This document shows, piece by piece, positions 23,349-32,701 of a DNA stretch of 49,114 nt. The stretch lies in NCBI RefSeq assembly GCF_029991245.1, contig NZ_JAIVFO010000013.1, positions 1 to 49,114 of the forward strand. Reading direction: 5' to 3'. A program made the translations under genes and the position numbers. How positions within the stretch are numbered: position 1 is the stretch's first letter; the number at the start of each line of letters is the position of its first letter. Under the pieces are notes generated by a model, which saw only the letters and a list, made by a program, of their open reading frames with translations, was not told the DNA's origin and did not search any database. This DNA is from Xanthobacter autotrophicus. Its GTDB lineage: Bacteria; Pseudomonadota; Alphaproteobacteria; Rhizobiales; Xanthobacteraceae.

Positions 23349-26303
23349 TCAGCCCAGGGCTTCGTCGAGGAAGGCCTTGAGCTGGGCCAGATGCTTGGAC
23401 ATGAGGCCCGTGGCGGTCGCCGCCGAGGCGGGACGACCGGCATAGCGCGGACGCTTCGCGGCGCCGCCCACCTGCTCCAGCACCCATTCGAGATAGGGCT
23501 GCACGAACGCCCAGGAGCCCTGGTTCTTGGGCTCTTCCTGGCACCAGGACACCTCGGCGTTCTTGAAGCGCGAGAGTTCCTGCACCAGGGTCTTGAGCGG
23601 GAACGGGTAGAGCTGCTCCACGCGCATCAGGTAGACATCCGACACGCCGCGCTTCTCGCGCTCCTCGAGCAGGTCGTAATAGACCTTGCCCGTGCACAGC
23701 ACGACGCGACGGATCTTGTCGTCCGGCACCAGCTTGATGGCGTTCTCCTCCGGATGGGACTGGGCATCGTCCCAGAGCACCCGGTGGAAGGAGGTGCCGG
23801 TCACCATGTCGCTCAGCGAGGACACCGCCCGCTTGTGGCGCAGCAGCGACTTCGGCGTCATCAGGATCAGCGGCTTGCGGAACTCGCGCTTCATCTGGCG
23901 GCGCAGGATGTGGAAGTAGTTGGCCGGGGTGGAGCAGTTCGCCACCTGCATGTTGTCCTCGGCGCAGAGCTGCAGGTAGCGCTCGAGGCGGGCGGAGGAG
24001 TGCTCCGGACCCTGGCCCTCATAGCCATGCGGCAGCAGGCAGACGAGGCCGGACATGCGCAGCCACTTGCGCTCGCCCGAGGAGATGAACTGGTCGAACA
24101 CCACCTGCGCGCCGTTGGCGAAGTCGCCGAACTGCGCTTCCCAGAGCACCAGGGTGTTGGGCTCGGAGAGGGTGTAGCCATACTCGAAGCCGAGCACCGC
24201 CTCTTCCGAGAGCATCGAGTTGATGACCTCGTACTTGGCCTGGGTCTCGGAGAGATGGTTGAAGGGCTTGAAGCGGGCCTCGGTCTCCTGGTCGGTCAGC
24301 ACCGAATGGCGCTGGGAGAAGGTGCCACGCTCCACGTCCTGGCCGGAGAAGCGCACGGGATGGCCTTCCAGGAGCAGGGACGAGAGGGCCAGCGCCTCGC
24401 CCGTGGCCCAGTCGATGCCCTTGCCGTCCTCGATGGACTTGCGCCGGTTGTCCAGGAAGCGCTGGATGGTGCGGTGGAGCTGGAAGCCCTCCGGCACCCT
24501 GGTGATCTTCTCGCCGATGGCCTTCAGCGTATCCTCGGCGACGCCGGTGTTGCCGCGCCGCGGATCGTCGTCCTCATGGGTCGCCTTGAAGCCGGCCCAG
24601 CGGCCGTCGAGCCAGTCGGCCTTGTTGGGCTTGTAGGCCTGGCCGGCCTCGTGCTCGGCCTCCAGGCGCTCGCGCCACGCCGCGCGCATGGTGTCCACCT
24701 CGCCGGCAGTCACCACGCCCTCGGCTTCGAGCTTCTTGGTGTACAGCTCCAGCACGCTCGGATGCTGGCGGATCACCTTGTACATCTTCGGCTGGGTGAA
24801 CGCCGGCTCGTCGCCCTCATTGTGGCCGAAGCGGCGGTAGCAGAACATGTCGATGACGACGGGCTTGTGGAAGCGCTGGCGGAATTCGGTCGCCACCTTG
24901 GCGCAGAACACCACCGATTCCGGATCGTCACCGTTGCAGTGGAAGATCGGCGCCTCGATCATCTTCGCCACGTCCGAGGGATAGGGCGAGGAGCGCGAAT
25001 AGCGCGGATTGGTGGTGAAGCCGATCTGGTTGTTGATGATGACGTGGATCGACCCGCCGGTGCGGTGGCCCTTCAGACCAGAGAGGCCGAGGCACTCGGC
25101 CACCACGCCCTGGCCGGCGAAGGCGGCATCGCCGTGCAGCAGCAGCGGCAGCACCTGCACCCGCTCGGTGTCCTGCATCTGGTCCTGCTTGGCGCGGGCC
25201 TTGCCGAGCACCACCGGGTCCACGATCTCGAGATGCGACGGGTTGGCCGTCAGCGACAGGTGGACCTTGTTGTTGTCGAACTCGCGGTCGGACGAGGCAC
25301 CGAGGTGGTACTTCACGTCGCCCGAGCCTTCCACGTCGTCGGGGGCCCAGGAGCCGCCCTTGAACTCGTGGAACAGGGCGCGGTGGGGCTTGCCCATCAC
25401 CTGGGTGAGCACGTTCAGGCGGCCGCGATGGGCCATGCCGAACACGATGTCCTTCACGCCCAGGTTGCCGCCGCGCTTGATGATCTGTTCCAGCGCCGGG
25501 ATCAGGCTCTCGCCGCCGTCGAGGCCGAAGCGCTTGGTGCCGGTGAACTTCACGTCGAGGAACTTCTCGAAGCCCTCGGCTTCCACCAGCTTGTTGAGGA
25601 TGGCGCGCTTGCCCTCGCGGGTGAAGGTCACCTCCTTGTCGGGACCCTCGATGCGCTCCTGGATCCACGCCTTCTCCTCGGGCGAGGAGATGTGCATGAA
25701 CTCGACGCCGATGCTGGCGCAATAGGTGCGGCGCAGGATCGTGACCATCTGCCGGACCGAGGCGAACTCGAGGCCCAGCACGTGGTCAATGAAGATCTTG
25801 CGGTCGAGATCGGCCTCATAGAAGCCGTAGGAGGCGGGATCCAGCTCCGGCGCCTCGCGCGGCGGGGTCAGGCCGAGCGGGTCGAGATTGGCATGCAGGT
25901 GGCCGCGCATGCGATAGGCGCGGATCATCATCAGCGCCTTGACGCTGTCGCGGGTGGCCTGCTGCACCTCGGTGGCGGAGAATTCGACGCCCACCTTCTG
26001 CGCCTTGGCCTTCACCTTGTCCGAGATGGCCTTTTCCACCTCGATCCACTGGCCGTCCAGGGCCGAGACCAGCTCGCCATTGGCGTGCACCGGCCAGTGC
26101 GGCTTCTTCCAGGATGCACCGCGGGCGTTCTGGATCACCGCGTTCGGATCGTCCTTCAGCGCCGCAAAGAAGCTCTGCCAGTCGGGGCTGACCGAATTCG
26201 GGTCGGCTTCGTAGCGGGCGTAGAGATCCTCGATCCAGGCGGCGTTGGCGCCATCAAGGAAGGAGGTGGAGAGGAAAACGTCGTTCTGTTCCGCGCGCGA
26301 CAT
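23349..26303 (-). CDS. odhA: 2-oxoglutarate dehydrogenase E1 component
   Basis: 984-residue thiamine-diphosphate enzyme that decarboxylates 2-oxoglutarate and passes the succinyl group to the lipoyl arm of OdhB. Seen: short N-terminal E2-binding segment (FLSTSFLDGANAAWIEDLYARY), GMAHRGRLNVLTQVMGKP (active-site His), ThDP motif HGDAAFAGQGVVAECLG...NNQIGFTT, and the C-terminal CTGKVYYDLLEERE with RVEQLYPFP. Full length and uninterrupted. The upstream gap to sucD is 368 bases and holds hairpins, so odhA may have its own promoter. Also called sucA. Confidence 0.97.
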   Translation of the reverse strand: MSRAEQNDVFLSTSFLDGANAAWIEDLYARYEADPNSVSPDWQSFFAALKDDPNAVIQNARGASWKKPHWPVHANGELVSALDGQWIEVEKAISDKVKAKAQKVGVEFSATEVQQATRDSVKALMMIRAYRMRGHLHANLDPLGLTPPREAPELDPASYGFYEADLDRKIFIDHVLGLEFASVRQMVTILRRTYCASIGVEFMHISSPEEKAWIQERIEGPDKEVTFTREGKRAILNKLVEAEGFEKFLDVKFTGTKRFGLDGGESLIPALEQIIKRGGNLGVKDIVFGMAHRGRLNVLTQVMGKPHRALFHEFKGGSWAPDDVEGSGDVKYHLGASSDREFDNNKVHLSLTANPSHLEIVDPVVLGKARAKQDQMQDTERVQVLPLLLHGDAAFAGQGVVAECLGLSGLKGHRTGGSIHVIINNQIGFTTNPRYSRSSPYPSDVAKMIEAPIFHCNGDDPESVVFCAKVATEFRQRFHKPVVIDMFCYRRFGHNEGDEPAFTQPKMYKVIRQHPSVLELYTKKLEAEGVVTAGEVDTMRAAWRERLEAEHEAGQAYKPNKADWLDGRWAGFKATHEDDDPRRGNTGVAEDTLKAIGEKITRVPEGFQLHRTIQRFLDNRRKSIEDGKGIDWATGEALALSSLLLEGHPVRFSGQDVERGTFSQRHSVLTDQETEARFKPFNHLSETQAKYEVINSMLSEEAVLGFEYGYTLSEPNTLVLWEAQFGDFANGAQVVFDQFISSGERKWLRMSGLVCLLPHGYEGQGPEHSSARLERYLQLCAEDNMQVANCSTPANYFHILRRQMKREFRKPLILMTPKSLLRHKRAVSSLSDMVTGTSFHRVLWDDAQSHPEENAIKLVPDDKIRRVVLCTGKVYYDLLEEREKRGVSDVYLMRVEQLYPFPLKTLVQELSRFKNAEVSWCQEEPKNQGSWAFVQPYLEWVLEQVGGAAKRPRYAGRPASAATATGLMSKHLAQLKAFLDEALG

Positions 26304-26671
26304 GGGCTTGTTCCCGGATGATCGAAGGCGCCTCGCATTGCTTCAGCGCATTTTGCGCTGAAAATGAAGCCCCAAAGACCGCTCGTCTGCCACAAATCCG
26401 GCGTCCGGCTCTCGCCGGGCGCCCTTTCACCCCTGCGAGGCTCGTGGCGGCCTTCAGCAGAGGTGCTCGACAACCTTTAGATGGGATGCGCCGCGACCGG
26501 CCGAAAGACCGTCGCGGCGCATCCCCCAAACCGCGCTCGCCAGTCGCCGAACTTCATGGCGATTGCGCGGCGTATCCGGCTTCACGGCGGCTGCCCCCTC
26601 CCTTTACGGAAGAGGGCGCCGGATCGCTCAGCCCAAGACACAGCCCAAGACACAACCCAAGAGAAGGTCGC
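26304..26671. other. sucD-odhA intergenic region with hairpins and a short tandem repeat
   Basis: No gene is recognised. It holds: a 9-bp stem TTCAGCGCA/TGCGCTGAA at 26342-26362, 39 bases before the odhA start; a perfect 15-bp inverted repeat at 26483-26497/26511-26525; and three 12-bp tandem units (CAGCCCAAGACA type) at 26629-26664. The larger hairpin could end or attenuate the sucCD transcript, though no T-run follows it on the minus strand. Confidence 0.6.
26483..26525. repeat. Perfect 15-bp inverted repeat between sucD and odhA
   Basis: Arms GGGATGCGCCGCGAC (26483-26497) and its exact complement (26511-26525), loop of 13 bases. It is stable enough to act as a transcript-end or decay-blocking hairpin for sucCD. 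There is no T-tract on the minus strand, so intrinsic termination is uncertain. Confidence 0.7.
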
Positions 26672-27556
26672 TCAGCCCTTGAGCACTTCGACGAGGGTCT
26701 TGCCGAGACGGGCCGGGGACGGCGACACGCGGATGCCCGCCGCCTCCATGGCCGCGATCTTGTCCTCGGCGCCGCCCTTGCCGCCGGAGATGATGGCGCC
26801 CGCATGGCCCATGCGGCGACCGGGAGGCGCCGTGCGGCCGGCGATGAAGCCCACCATCGGCTTCTTGCGGCCCTTCTTCGCCTCGTCGGCGATGAACTGC
26901 GCCGCCTCTTCCTCCGCCGAGCCGCCGATCTCGCCGATCATGATGATCGACGTGGTCTTCGGATCGGCGAGGAACATCTCCAGCACGTCGATGAACTCGG
27001 TGCCCTTCACCGGGTCGCCGCCGATGCCCACCGCCGAGGTCTGGCCCAGGCCCTCCTGCGAGGTCTGGAACACCGCCTCATAGGTCAGCGTGCCCGAGCG
27101 CGACACCACGCCCACCGAGCCGGTCTTGAAGATGTTGGCCGGCATGATGCCGATCTTCGACTCGCCCGCCGTCACGATGCCGGGGCAGTTGGGGCCGATG
27201 AGCCGGGACTTCGAGCCCGACAGCGCCCGCTTCACCTTCACCATGTCCAGCACCGGGATGCCTTCGGTGATGCAGACGATGAGGGGGATCTCGGCGTCGA
27301 TGGCCTCCAGGATCGCATCGGCGGCACCGGGCGGCGGCACGTAGATCACCGAGGCGTCGGCCCCGGTCTTCTCCTTCGCCTCGATCACGGTGTCGAACAC
27401 CGGCAGGTTCAGGTGGGTGGTGCCGCCCTTGCCCGGCGAGGTGCCGCCGACCATCTTGGTGCCGTAGGCAATGGCCTGCTGGGCGTGGAAGGTGCCGTTC
27501 TTGCCGGTGAAGCCCTGGGTGATGACCTTGGTGTTGGCGTCGATAAGCACGGACAT
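26672..27556 (-). CDS. sucD: Succinyl-CoA synthetase alpha subunit
   Basis: 294 residues. The alpha subunit binds CoA and carries the phospho-histidine in the reversible conversion of succinyl-CoA to succinate with NTP formation. Seen: [19 protein letters not shown] (CoA-binding Rossmann start), [54 protein letters not shown], and [16 protein letters not shown] (active-site His). ATG 27556 overlaps the sucC stop by one base (TGATG); a GTG one codon earlier is less likely. It forms the enzyme with SucC and feeds on the product of the OdhAB-Lpd complex encoded downstream. Confidence 0.97.
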   Translation of the reverse strand: MSVLIDANTKVITQGFTGKNGTFHAQQAIAYGTKMVGGTSPGKGGTTHLNLPVFDTVIEAKEKTGADASVIYVPPPGAADAILEAIDAEIPLIVCITEGIPVLDMVKVKRALSGSKSRLIGPNCPGIVTAGESKIGIMPANIFKTGSVGVVSRSGTLTYEAVFQTSQEGLGQTSAVGIGGDPVKGTEFIDVLEMFLADPKTTSIIMIGEIGGSAEEEAAQFIADEAKKGRKKPMVGFIAGRTAPPGRRMGHAGAIISGGKGGAEDKIAAMEAAGIRVSPSPARLGKTLVEVLKG

Positions 27557-28758
27557 CACGCAGCTTCCTTCTTCACGGCCGCGACGATCTTCTGCGCCGC
27601 GTCATCGAGATCGTCCGCCGGGATCACGTTCAGACCCGACTCGCGGATGATCTTCTTCCCCTCTTCCACGTTGGTGCCGGCGAGGCGCACCACGAGGGGC
27701 ACGTTCAGACCCATCTGGCGCACGGCGGCGATGACGCCCTCCGCGATCACGTCGCAGCGCATGATGCCGCCGAAGATGTTCACCAATATTCCCTCGACAT
27801 TGGGATCCGCGGTGATGATCTTGAAGGCCGCCGTCACCTTCTCCTTGGTGGCGCCGCCGCCCACGTCGAGGAAGTTCGCCGGCTCGCGGCCGTAGAGCTT
27901 GATGATATCCATGGTGGCCATGGCGAGGCCCGCGCCATTGACCATGCAGCCGATGGTGCCGTCGAGGGCGATATAGGACAAATCGTAGCGCGAGGCCTCG
28001 ATCTCCTTGAAGTCCTCCTCGCTCTCGTCGCGCAGCTGCACCACCTCGGGATGGCGGAACAGGGCATTGGCATCAAAGCCCACCTTGGCGTCGAGGCAGA
28101 CGAGGCGATCGTCCCGCGTCAGCACCAGGGGGTTGATCTCCAGCAGGCTCATGTCCTTGTCGGTGAAGGCGCGATAGAGGTTTTCCGTCAGCGCCACCGC
28201 CTGCCTGGCGAGGTCGCCGGACAGCCCCAGCGCCTGCGCCACCTTGCGGCCGTGCAGGGGCTGCACGCCGGTGGCCGGGTCCACGGAGAAGGTGACGATG
28301 CGCTCGGGGGTGGAGTGGGCCACCTCCTCGATATCCATGCCGCCCTCGGTGGAGACCACGAAAGCGACGCGCGCGGTGGCGCGGTCCACCAGCATGGACA
28401 GGTAGAGTTCCTTGTCGATGGAGGCGCCTTCCTCAATATAGAGGCGGTTCACCTGCTTGCCGTCCGGGCCCGTCTGCGCGGTGACGAGGGTATTGCCAAG
28501 CATCTCGACGGCGTTCGCCTTCACGTCGGCGGGGGTCCTCACCACCCGCACGCCGCCCTTGGCGCCCTCGGGCAGTTCCTTGAAACGGCCCTTGCCGCGC
28601 CCGCCCGCATGAATCTGCGCCTTCACTACGAAGGCGATGCCGCCCAGCTTCGCGGCGGCCGCCTCCGCTTCCTCCGGCGTGAAAGCGGCGATGCCGCGCG
28701 ACACCGGCACGCCGAATTCCTTGAGAAGGGCCTTGGCCTGATACTCGTGAATGTTCAT
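27556..28758 (-). CDS. sucC: Succinyl-CoA synthetase beta subunit
   Basis: 400 residues with an N-terminal ATP-grasp domain ([54 protein letters not shown]) and a C-terminal CoA-ligase domain ([50 protein letters not shown]). It binds the nucleotide and succinate. ATG 28758 has GAGGGAGGAACCC upstream. It is the first gene of the TCA block here. In many Hyphomicrobiales mdh precedes sucC, but here the upstream neighbour is the oxalate cluster across a 493-base gap. Confidence 0.97.
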   Translation of the reverse strand: MNIHEYQAKALLKEFGVPVSRGIAAFTPEEAEAAAAKLGGIAFVVKAQIHAGGRGKGRFKELPEGAKGGVRVVRTPADVKANAVEMLGNTLVTAQTGPDGKQVNRLYIEEGASIDKELYLSMLVDRATARVAFVVSTEGGMDIEEVAHSTPERIVTFSVDPATGVQPLHGRKVAQALGLSGDLARQAVALTENLYRAFTDKDMSLLEINPLVLTRDDRLVCLDAKVGFDANALFRHPEVVQLRDESEEDFKEIEASRYDLSYIALDGTIGCMVNGAGLAMATMDIIKLYGREPANFLDVGGGATKEKVTAAFKIITADPNVEGILVNIFGGIMRCDVIAEGVIAAVRQMGLNVPLVVRLAGTNVEEGKKIIRESGLNVIPADDLDDAAQKIVAAVKKEAA

Positions 28759-29004
28759 GGGTTCCTCCCTCGTCGAGGGCCGCGCATGCGGCGACCTCGG
28801 GCGCGGCTCTTCCGGCTGCGTCCTGCATCCTCGGTCTTGCGACCAAAGTCGGAGTGTGCACGCATTCCGGGCCGCGCACCAATGCGACACGACGCCAGTT
28901 CTCGACGCCAAACGGGGCCGCAGGCGTGACGCGCTCGGCGGGGTTCCAGAGTGATTTGTGCGGCCCCTCAGGGGCGTGGCGGGACCGGCTGGAGCTCGCG
29001 TTGT

Positions 29005-29031
29005 CCAATCAGATTGAGCCAATCTGTTTGG
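29005..29031. repeat. Rhizobiales-type palindromic repeat
   Basis: Arms CCAATCAGATTG (29005-29016) and CAATCTGTTTGG (29020-29031) with one mismatch and a 3-base loop, followed by GATCGCGCTCT. This wording is close to interspersed elements with a GATCAGATTG-CAATCTGATC core and AGCGCTCT tail that I recall from rhizobial genomes. Confidence 0.65.
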
Positions 29032-29097
29032 ATCGCGCTCTCAGGCGCTCAGCGCCGCAGGGTCCGGACGGGGCTTGGCAAACAATCGAACAAGATG

Positions 29098-29124
29098 TCA
29101 TGCCCCGGCGTGTCCGGGGCATGA
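29098..29124 (-). terminator. Candidate terminator hairpin downstream of frc
   Basis: Perfect 11-bp stem TCATGCCCCGG (29098-29108) / CCGGGGCATGA (29114-29124), loop CGTGT. It lies about 130 bases past the frc stop on the minus strand and may end the oxalate transcript. There is no T-run, so it may instead be a dispersed palindrome. Confidence 0.45.
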
Positions 29125-29251
29125 TGGTGCGGAGACGTGCGGCGGCGGAGCGTTTCGGACCGCAGCCGTCGGGTGCCCCAACGCCTTTTCGTCGCGCGAA
29201 CTTGCGTTCAGGTCGCTCGAAAACGCGTCGGACGCACAGGCCTGCGGTCGA

Positions 29252-30505
29252 TCAGACCACGCGGCTCTCGTGCATGGACTTGATCTGGTCCGCCGAGTAC
29301 CCAAGCTCGGAGAGGACCTCGTCAGTGTGCTCGCCGAGCAGCGGGGAGCCGGTGACTTCCACGCTCAGGTCGGAGAACTTGATGGGGCTGCCCACGGTGA
29401 GGTACTTGCCCCGCTCCTTGTGATCCACCTCGACGATGGTGCCGCTCTTGCGCAGCGACTCGTCCTCGGCGATCTCCTTCATGGTCAGCACCGGCGCGCA
29501 GGGGATGTCGAACTTGCGCAGGATGTCCACCGCCTCGAACTTGGTCTTGTCGGCGAGCCATTCCTCGATGGTGGCGAAGATGTCGAAGATCTTGTCCTGG
29601 CGGGCGCGGGCGGTGGAATAGGCCGGGTCGTTGATCCATTCCGGCTTGCCGATGGCCTCCGCCACCTTGCCCCAGGCCTGCTCCTGCACGGTGAAGTAGA
29701 TGTAGGCGTTGGGATCGGTCTCCCAGCCCTTGCACTTCAGCACCCAGCCCGGCTGGCCGCCGCCGCCCGCATTGCCGCCGCGCGGCACCACGTCGGAGAA
29801 GGTGCCGTTGGGATACTGCGGGTATTCCTCAAGATAACCCACGCGGTCGAGGCGCTGCTGGTCGCGCAGCTTCACGCGGCACAGGTTGATCACGGCGTCC
29901 TGCATGGACACGGCCACCTTCTGGCCCTTGCCGGTCTTGTTGCGGGCGTGCAGCGCGGTGAGGATGCCGATGGCAAGGTGCATGCCGGTGTTCGAATCGC
30001 CGAGGGCGGCGGCCGACACGGTGGGCGGGCCATCCCAGAAGCCGGTGGTGGAGGCCGCGCCGCCGGCGCACTGGGCGACGTTCTCGTACACCTTCAGGTC
30101 TTCATAGTGGTGGCCGTCGGAGAAGCCCTTCACCGAGGCGACGATCAGGCCCGGGTTCAGCTCGTTGATGTGCTCCCAGGTGAAGCCCATGCGGTCGAGC
30201 GCGCCGGGTCCGAAATTCTCCACCAGCACGTCGCTCTCCTTGATGAGCTTCGTGAGCACTTCCTTGCCCGCGGGGGTCTTGGTGTCGAGGGTCAAGGAGC
30301 GCTTGTTGGAATTCAGCATGGTGAAGTAGAGCGCGTCGGCATTGGAGATGTCGCGCAGCTGGTTGCGCGTCACGTCGCCGGAGCCGGGGCGCTCCACCTT
30401 GATCACGTCCGCGCCGAACCAGGCGAGGAGCTGCGTGCAGGCGGGACCGGCCTGGACGTGCGTGAAGTCGATGATCTTGATGCCTTCCAATGGCTTGGTC
30501 GTCAT
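29252..30505 (-). CDS. frc: Formyl-CoA:oxalate CoA-transferase, copy 1
   Basis: 417-residue class III CoA-transferase that moves CoA from formyl-CoA to oxalate, giving oxalyl-CoA and formate. Seen: [20 protein letters not shown] (N-terminal Rossmann region), [16 protein letters not shown], catalytic Asp170 in [14 protein letters not shown] (Asp169 in the characterised enzyme), [11 protein letters not shown], and the flexible tetraglycine loop GGGGQPGW (about residue 255). Length is close to the usual 428. It is transcribed leftward after the PAS gene and is the last gene of the oxc cluster. It keeps the glycine-loop form better than the second copy. Product and substrate are inferred by family and by the adjacent oxc. 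Confidence 0.93.
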   Translation of the reverse strand: MTTKPLEGIKIIDFTHVQAGPACTQLLAWFGADVIKVERPGSGDVTRNQLRDISNADALYFTMLNSNKRSLTLDTKTPAGKEVLTKLIKESDVLVENFGPGALDRMGFTWEHINELNPGLIVASVKGFSDGHHYEDLKVYENVAQCAGGAASTTGFWDGPPTVSAAALGDSNTGMHLAIGILTALHARNKTGKGQKVAVSMQDAVINLCRVKLRDQQRLDRVGYLEEYPQYPNGTFSDVVPRGGNAGGGGQPGWVLKCKGWETDPNAYIYFTVQEQAWGKVAEAIGKPEWINDPAYSTARARQDKIFDIFATIEEWLADKTKFEAVDILRKFDIPCAPVLTMKEIAEDESLRKSGTIVEVDHKERGKYLTVGSPIKFSDLSVEVTGSPLLGEHTDEVLSELGYSADQIKSMHESRVV

Positions 30506-30656
30506 GGTCGCGTTCCCTTGTCAAGCGTTGCCTTAAGACCGGGAGGAGAGCGGCAGTGGCGCCCCCTCGCCCCGAGAACCCTCCGGCCGCGGCGGCCGGG
30601 GGCCGCCATCGAACCGATCCGTGCCGGTTGACCCGGCTATTGTGCGAGAGCACGCG

Positions 30657-30685
30657 CCGATCAGCTTGTCCTGCAAGCTGATCGG
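30657..30685. repeat. 12-bp inverted repeat downstream of the PAS gene
   Basis: Arms CCGATCAGCTTG (30657-30668) / CAAGCTGATCGG (30674-30685), loop TCCTG. It is followed by GAGCGCGTTCTCT, similar in layout to the repeat at 29005, and by a second palindrome sharing the CCGATCAG edge at 30724. Confidence 0.75.
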
Positions 30686-30723
30686 TGAGCGCGTTCTCTT
30701 CTATGAGTTCAGAGACGGATTCA

Positions 30724-30747
30724 CCGATCAGGTCATGACCTGATCGG
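30724..30747. repeat. Perfect 24-bp palindrome covering the PAS stop codon
   Basis: A loopless 24-base dyad made of CCGATCAGGTCA and its complement. The PAS-gene TGA (30733-30735) lies within it. Edges match the repeat at 30657, so both are probably copies of one element family. It may form a 3' end hairpin for the PAS message. Confidence 0.75.
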
Positions 30748-31194
30748 ATCCGGCTCTGGTTCCGTTGCCTTCAGCTTCGCCTCAAGCTCGGCGACGCGCT
30801 TCTGAAGGTTGCGTTCTTCTTTCCACCGCTCCGTCTCGTCGCGGATGACCGCGGCGACGTGCGTCGGCTTTCCATCGGCCGAGAGGACGAGGGCGACGGT
30901 GAAGGCGATGGACAGGGCGTGGCCGTCCTTGTGGACGGCCGGGACGCGCAGCAGGCTCGTCCCGTAGCGGGTGACGCCCGTACGCATGGTCACGTCGTAG
31001 CCGTCCCAGTGCCGCTTGCGCTGGCGCTCCGGGATGATGATGTCGAGCGACTGGCCCAGGGCCTCGGTGGGCGCAAAGCCGAACATGCGCTCGGCGCCCG
31101 TGTTCCAGAGCGTGATGGCGCCGGCCTGGTCGCAGACGACGATGGCGTCTCCGACGGCATCTAGCAGCTGAGCAAGATCTAGGGCCGCAGTCAT
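30733..31194 (-). CDS. Stand-alone PAS-domain protein in the oxalate cluster
   Basis: 153 residues. A single PAS domain (about 8-120) of S-box type: LLDAVGDAIVVCDQAGAITLWNTGAERMFGF, LDIIIPERQRKRHWDGYDVTMRTG, LRVPAVHKDGHALSIAFTVAL, AVIRDETERWKEE. A short coiled-coil tail follows (RNLQKRVAELEAKLKA). There is no kinase, cyclase or DNA-binding domain, so it could sense a ligand or redox state and act through a partner. It lies between the two frc genes, transcribed with them; AAGGA precedes ATG 31194. The C-terminal codons lie in a palindrome. Function in oxalate metabolism is unknown. Confidence 0.85.
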   Translation of the reverse strand: MTAALDLAQLLDAVGDAIVVCDQAGAITLWNTGAERMFGFAPTEALGQSLDIIIPERQRKRHWDGYDVTMRTGVTRYGTSLLRVPAVHKDGHALSIAFTVALVLSADGKPTHVAAVIRDETERWKEERNLQKRVAELEAKLKATEPEPDPIRS

Positions 31195-31286
31195 GAATCC
31201 TTATCCTCTTCCTGCCCTTTGCTCCCCGCCGGCGCGGGGCCGGCGGCAAGGGGCGGCCCCTCAGGGTGCCGCCCGGAGGCGATGCC

Positions 31287-32564
31287 CTATTCCGCCGCCA
31301 TCCGCCGCGGCGCGCCGAGCGCGCCCGACTGGCGCAGGTCGTCGATGCGGTCGGGCGTGAGGCCCAGCACCTGGGAGAGCACCTCGTCCGTGTGCTCCCC
31401 GAGCAGCGGCGAGCGCTCCACGTCCACCTGGTTGTCCGAAAGCTTGATGGGGTTGCCCACGGTCAGGTAGGTGCCGCGCACCGGGTGCTCCACCTCCACC
31501 AGCGTGCCGGTGGCGTAGAGCGAGCGGTCCTCGGCGATCTCCTTCATGGACAGGATCGGCCCGCAGGGAATGTCGTACTGGTTGAGGATCTCCATGGCCT
31601 CGAACTTGGTGTGGGCCATGGTCCACGCCTCGATGCGGGTGAAGATCTCGTTGAGGTGCGGCAGGCGGGCGGCCGGGCTCGCATAGTCCGGCTTGGTCTT
31701 CCATTCCGGCTCGCCGATGACGTCGCAGATCTTCGCCCACACCGGACCCTGGGTGATGAAGTAGATGTAGGCGTTGGGGTCCTGCTCCCAGCCCTTGCAG
31801 CGCAGGATGCGCCCAGGCTGGCCGCCGCCGGAATCGTTGCCGGCGCGCGGCACGGTCTCGCCGAAGGGCACGCCCTCGCCATACTGGCTGTATTCCCTGA
31901 GCGGGCCCGAGGCGAGGCGCTGCTGGTCGCGCAGCTTCACCCGGCACAGGTTCAGCACCGCGTCCTGCATGGCGCACAGCACCTTCTGGCCGCGGCCGGT
32001 ATGCTCGCGCTGGAACAGCGCCGTGACGATGCCCAGCGCCAGATGCAGGCCGGTGCCGCTGTCGCCGATCTGGGCCGCGCTCACCACGGGCGGGCCGTCG
32101 CGGAAGCCGGTGGTGGAGGCGGCGCCGCCCGCGCACTGGGCCACATTCTCATAGACCTTGCAGTCCTCGAACGGGCCGGGGCCGAAGCCCTTCACCGAGG
32201 CGAGGATGAGGCGCGGGTTGATGGAGGACAGGCGCTCCCACGTCAGCCCCATGCGATCCAGCGCGCCGGGAGCGAAATTCTCCACCAGCACGTCGCAGCG
32301 CCGCACCAAGTCCTCGAGCACGGCCTTGCCGTCGGCGGTCTTGGTGTCCAGGGTGATGGAGCGCTTGTTGGAGTTGAGCATGGTGAAGTAGAGGCTGTCC
32401 GCGTCGCCGACATCGCGCAGCTGGCCGCGCGTCACGTCGCCTTCGCCCGGCCGCTCCACCTTGATCACGTCGGCGCCGAACCACGCGAGCAGCTGGGTGC
32501 AGCTCGGTCCGGATTGAACGTGGGTGAAGTCCAGGATGCGGACCCCCTCTAGTGCCTTGCCCAT
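31287..32564 (-). CDS. frc: Formyl-CoA:oxalate CoA-transferase, copy 2
   Basis: 425-residue class III CoA-transferase, paralogue of the gene at 29252. Seen: [40 protein letters not shown], catalytic Asp168 in [25 protein letters not shown], and the glycine loop as [10 protein letters not shown], where the first Gly is Ser. These active-site differences suggest divergence in kinetics or CoA donor/acceptor choice. It lies between oxc (137 bases upstream) and the PAS gene, with GAGGACAAG before ATG 32564. Either paralogue could be the main oxalate enzyme; one may use another dicarboxylate or succinyl-CoA. Confidence 0.92.
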   Translation of the reverse strand: MGKALEGVRILDFTHVQSGPSCTQLLAWFGADVIKVERPGEGDVTRGQLRDVGDADSLYFTMLNSNKRSITLDTKTADGKAVLEDLVRRCDVLVENFAPGALDRMGLTWERLSSINPRLILASVKGFGPGPFEDCKVYENVAQCAGGAASTTGFRDGPPVVSAAQIGDSGTGLHLALGIVTALFQREHTGRGQKVLCAMQDAVLNLCRVKLRDQQRLASGPLREYSQYGEGVPFGETVPRAGNDSGGGQPGRILRCKGWEQDPNAYIYFITQGPVWAKICDVIGEPEWKTKPDYASPAARLPHLNEIFTRIEAWTMAHTKFEAMEILNQYDIPCGPILSMKEIAEDRSLYATGTLVEVEHPVRGTYLTVGNPIKLSDNQVDVERSPLLGEHTDEVLSQVLGLTPDRIDDLRQSGALGAPRRMAAE

Positions 32565-32701
32565 CTTGTCCTCGCTCCGGCTGGTCTTGCGACGCTGCGC
32601 CGCTTTCGTGTCTCGTTCCCGGATGACTGCTTATTGTTTTTGGTCTTCGGGTTTGGCAGGCGGAATTTCTCCCGCCCGCCGGATTCATGGGGTCAAAAAG
32701 C

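Larger units (their letters stand above)
28759..29251. other. Intergenic region between the oxalate cluster and sucC
   Basis: 493 bases with no recognised gene. It holds the sucC promoter region, a palindromic repeat of Rhizobiales type (29005-29031) and a GC-rich hairpin downstream of frc (29098-29124). It forms the junction between housekeeping TCA genes and the oxalate genes. Confidence 0.5.

Noticed and set aside
23148-26321. Open frame of about 1057 codons on the plus strand across odhA
   Set aside because: Antisense shadow of odhA with repetitive His/Leu/Val/Gly composition and no domain.
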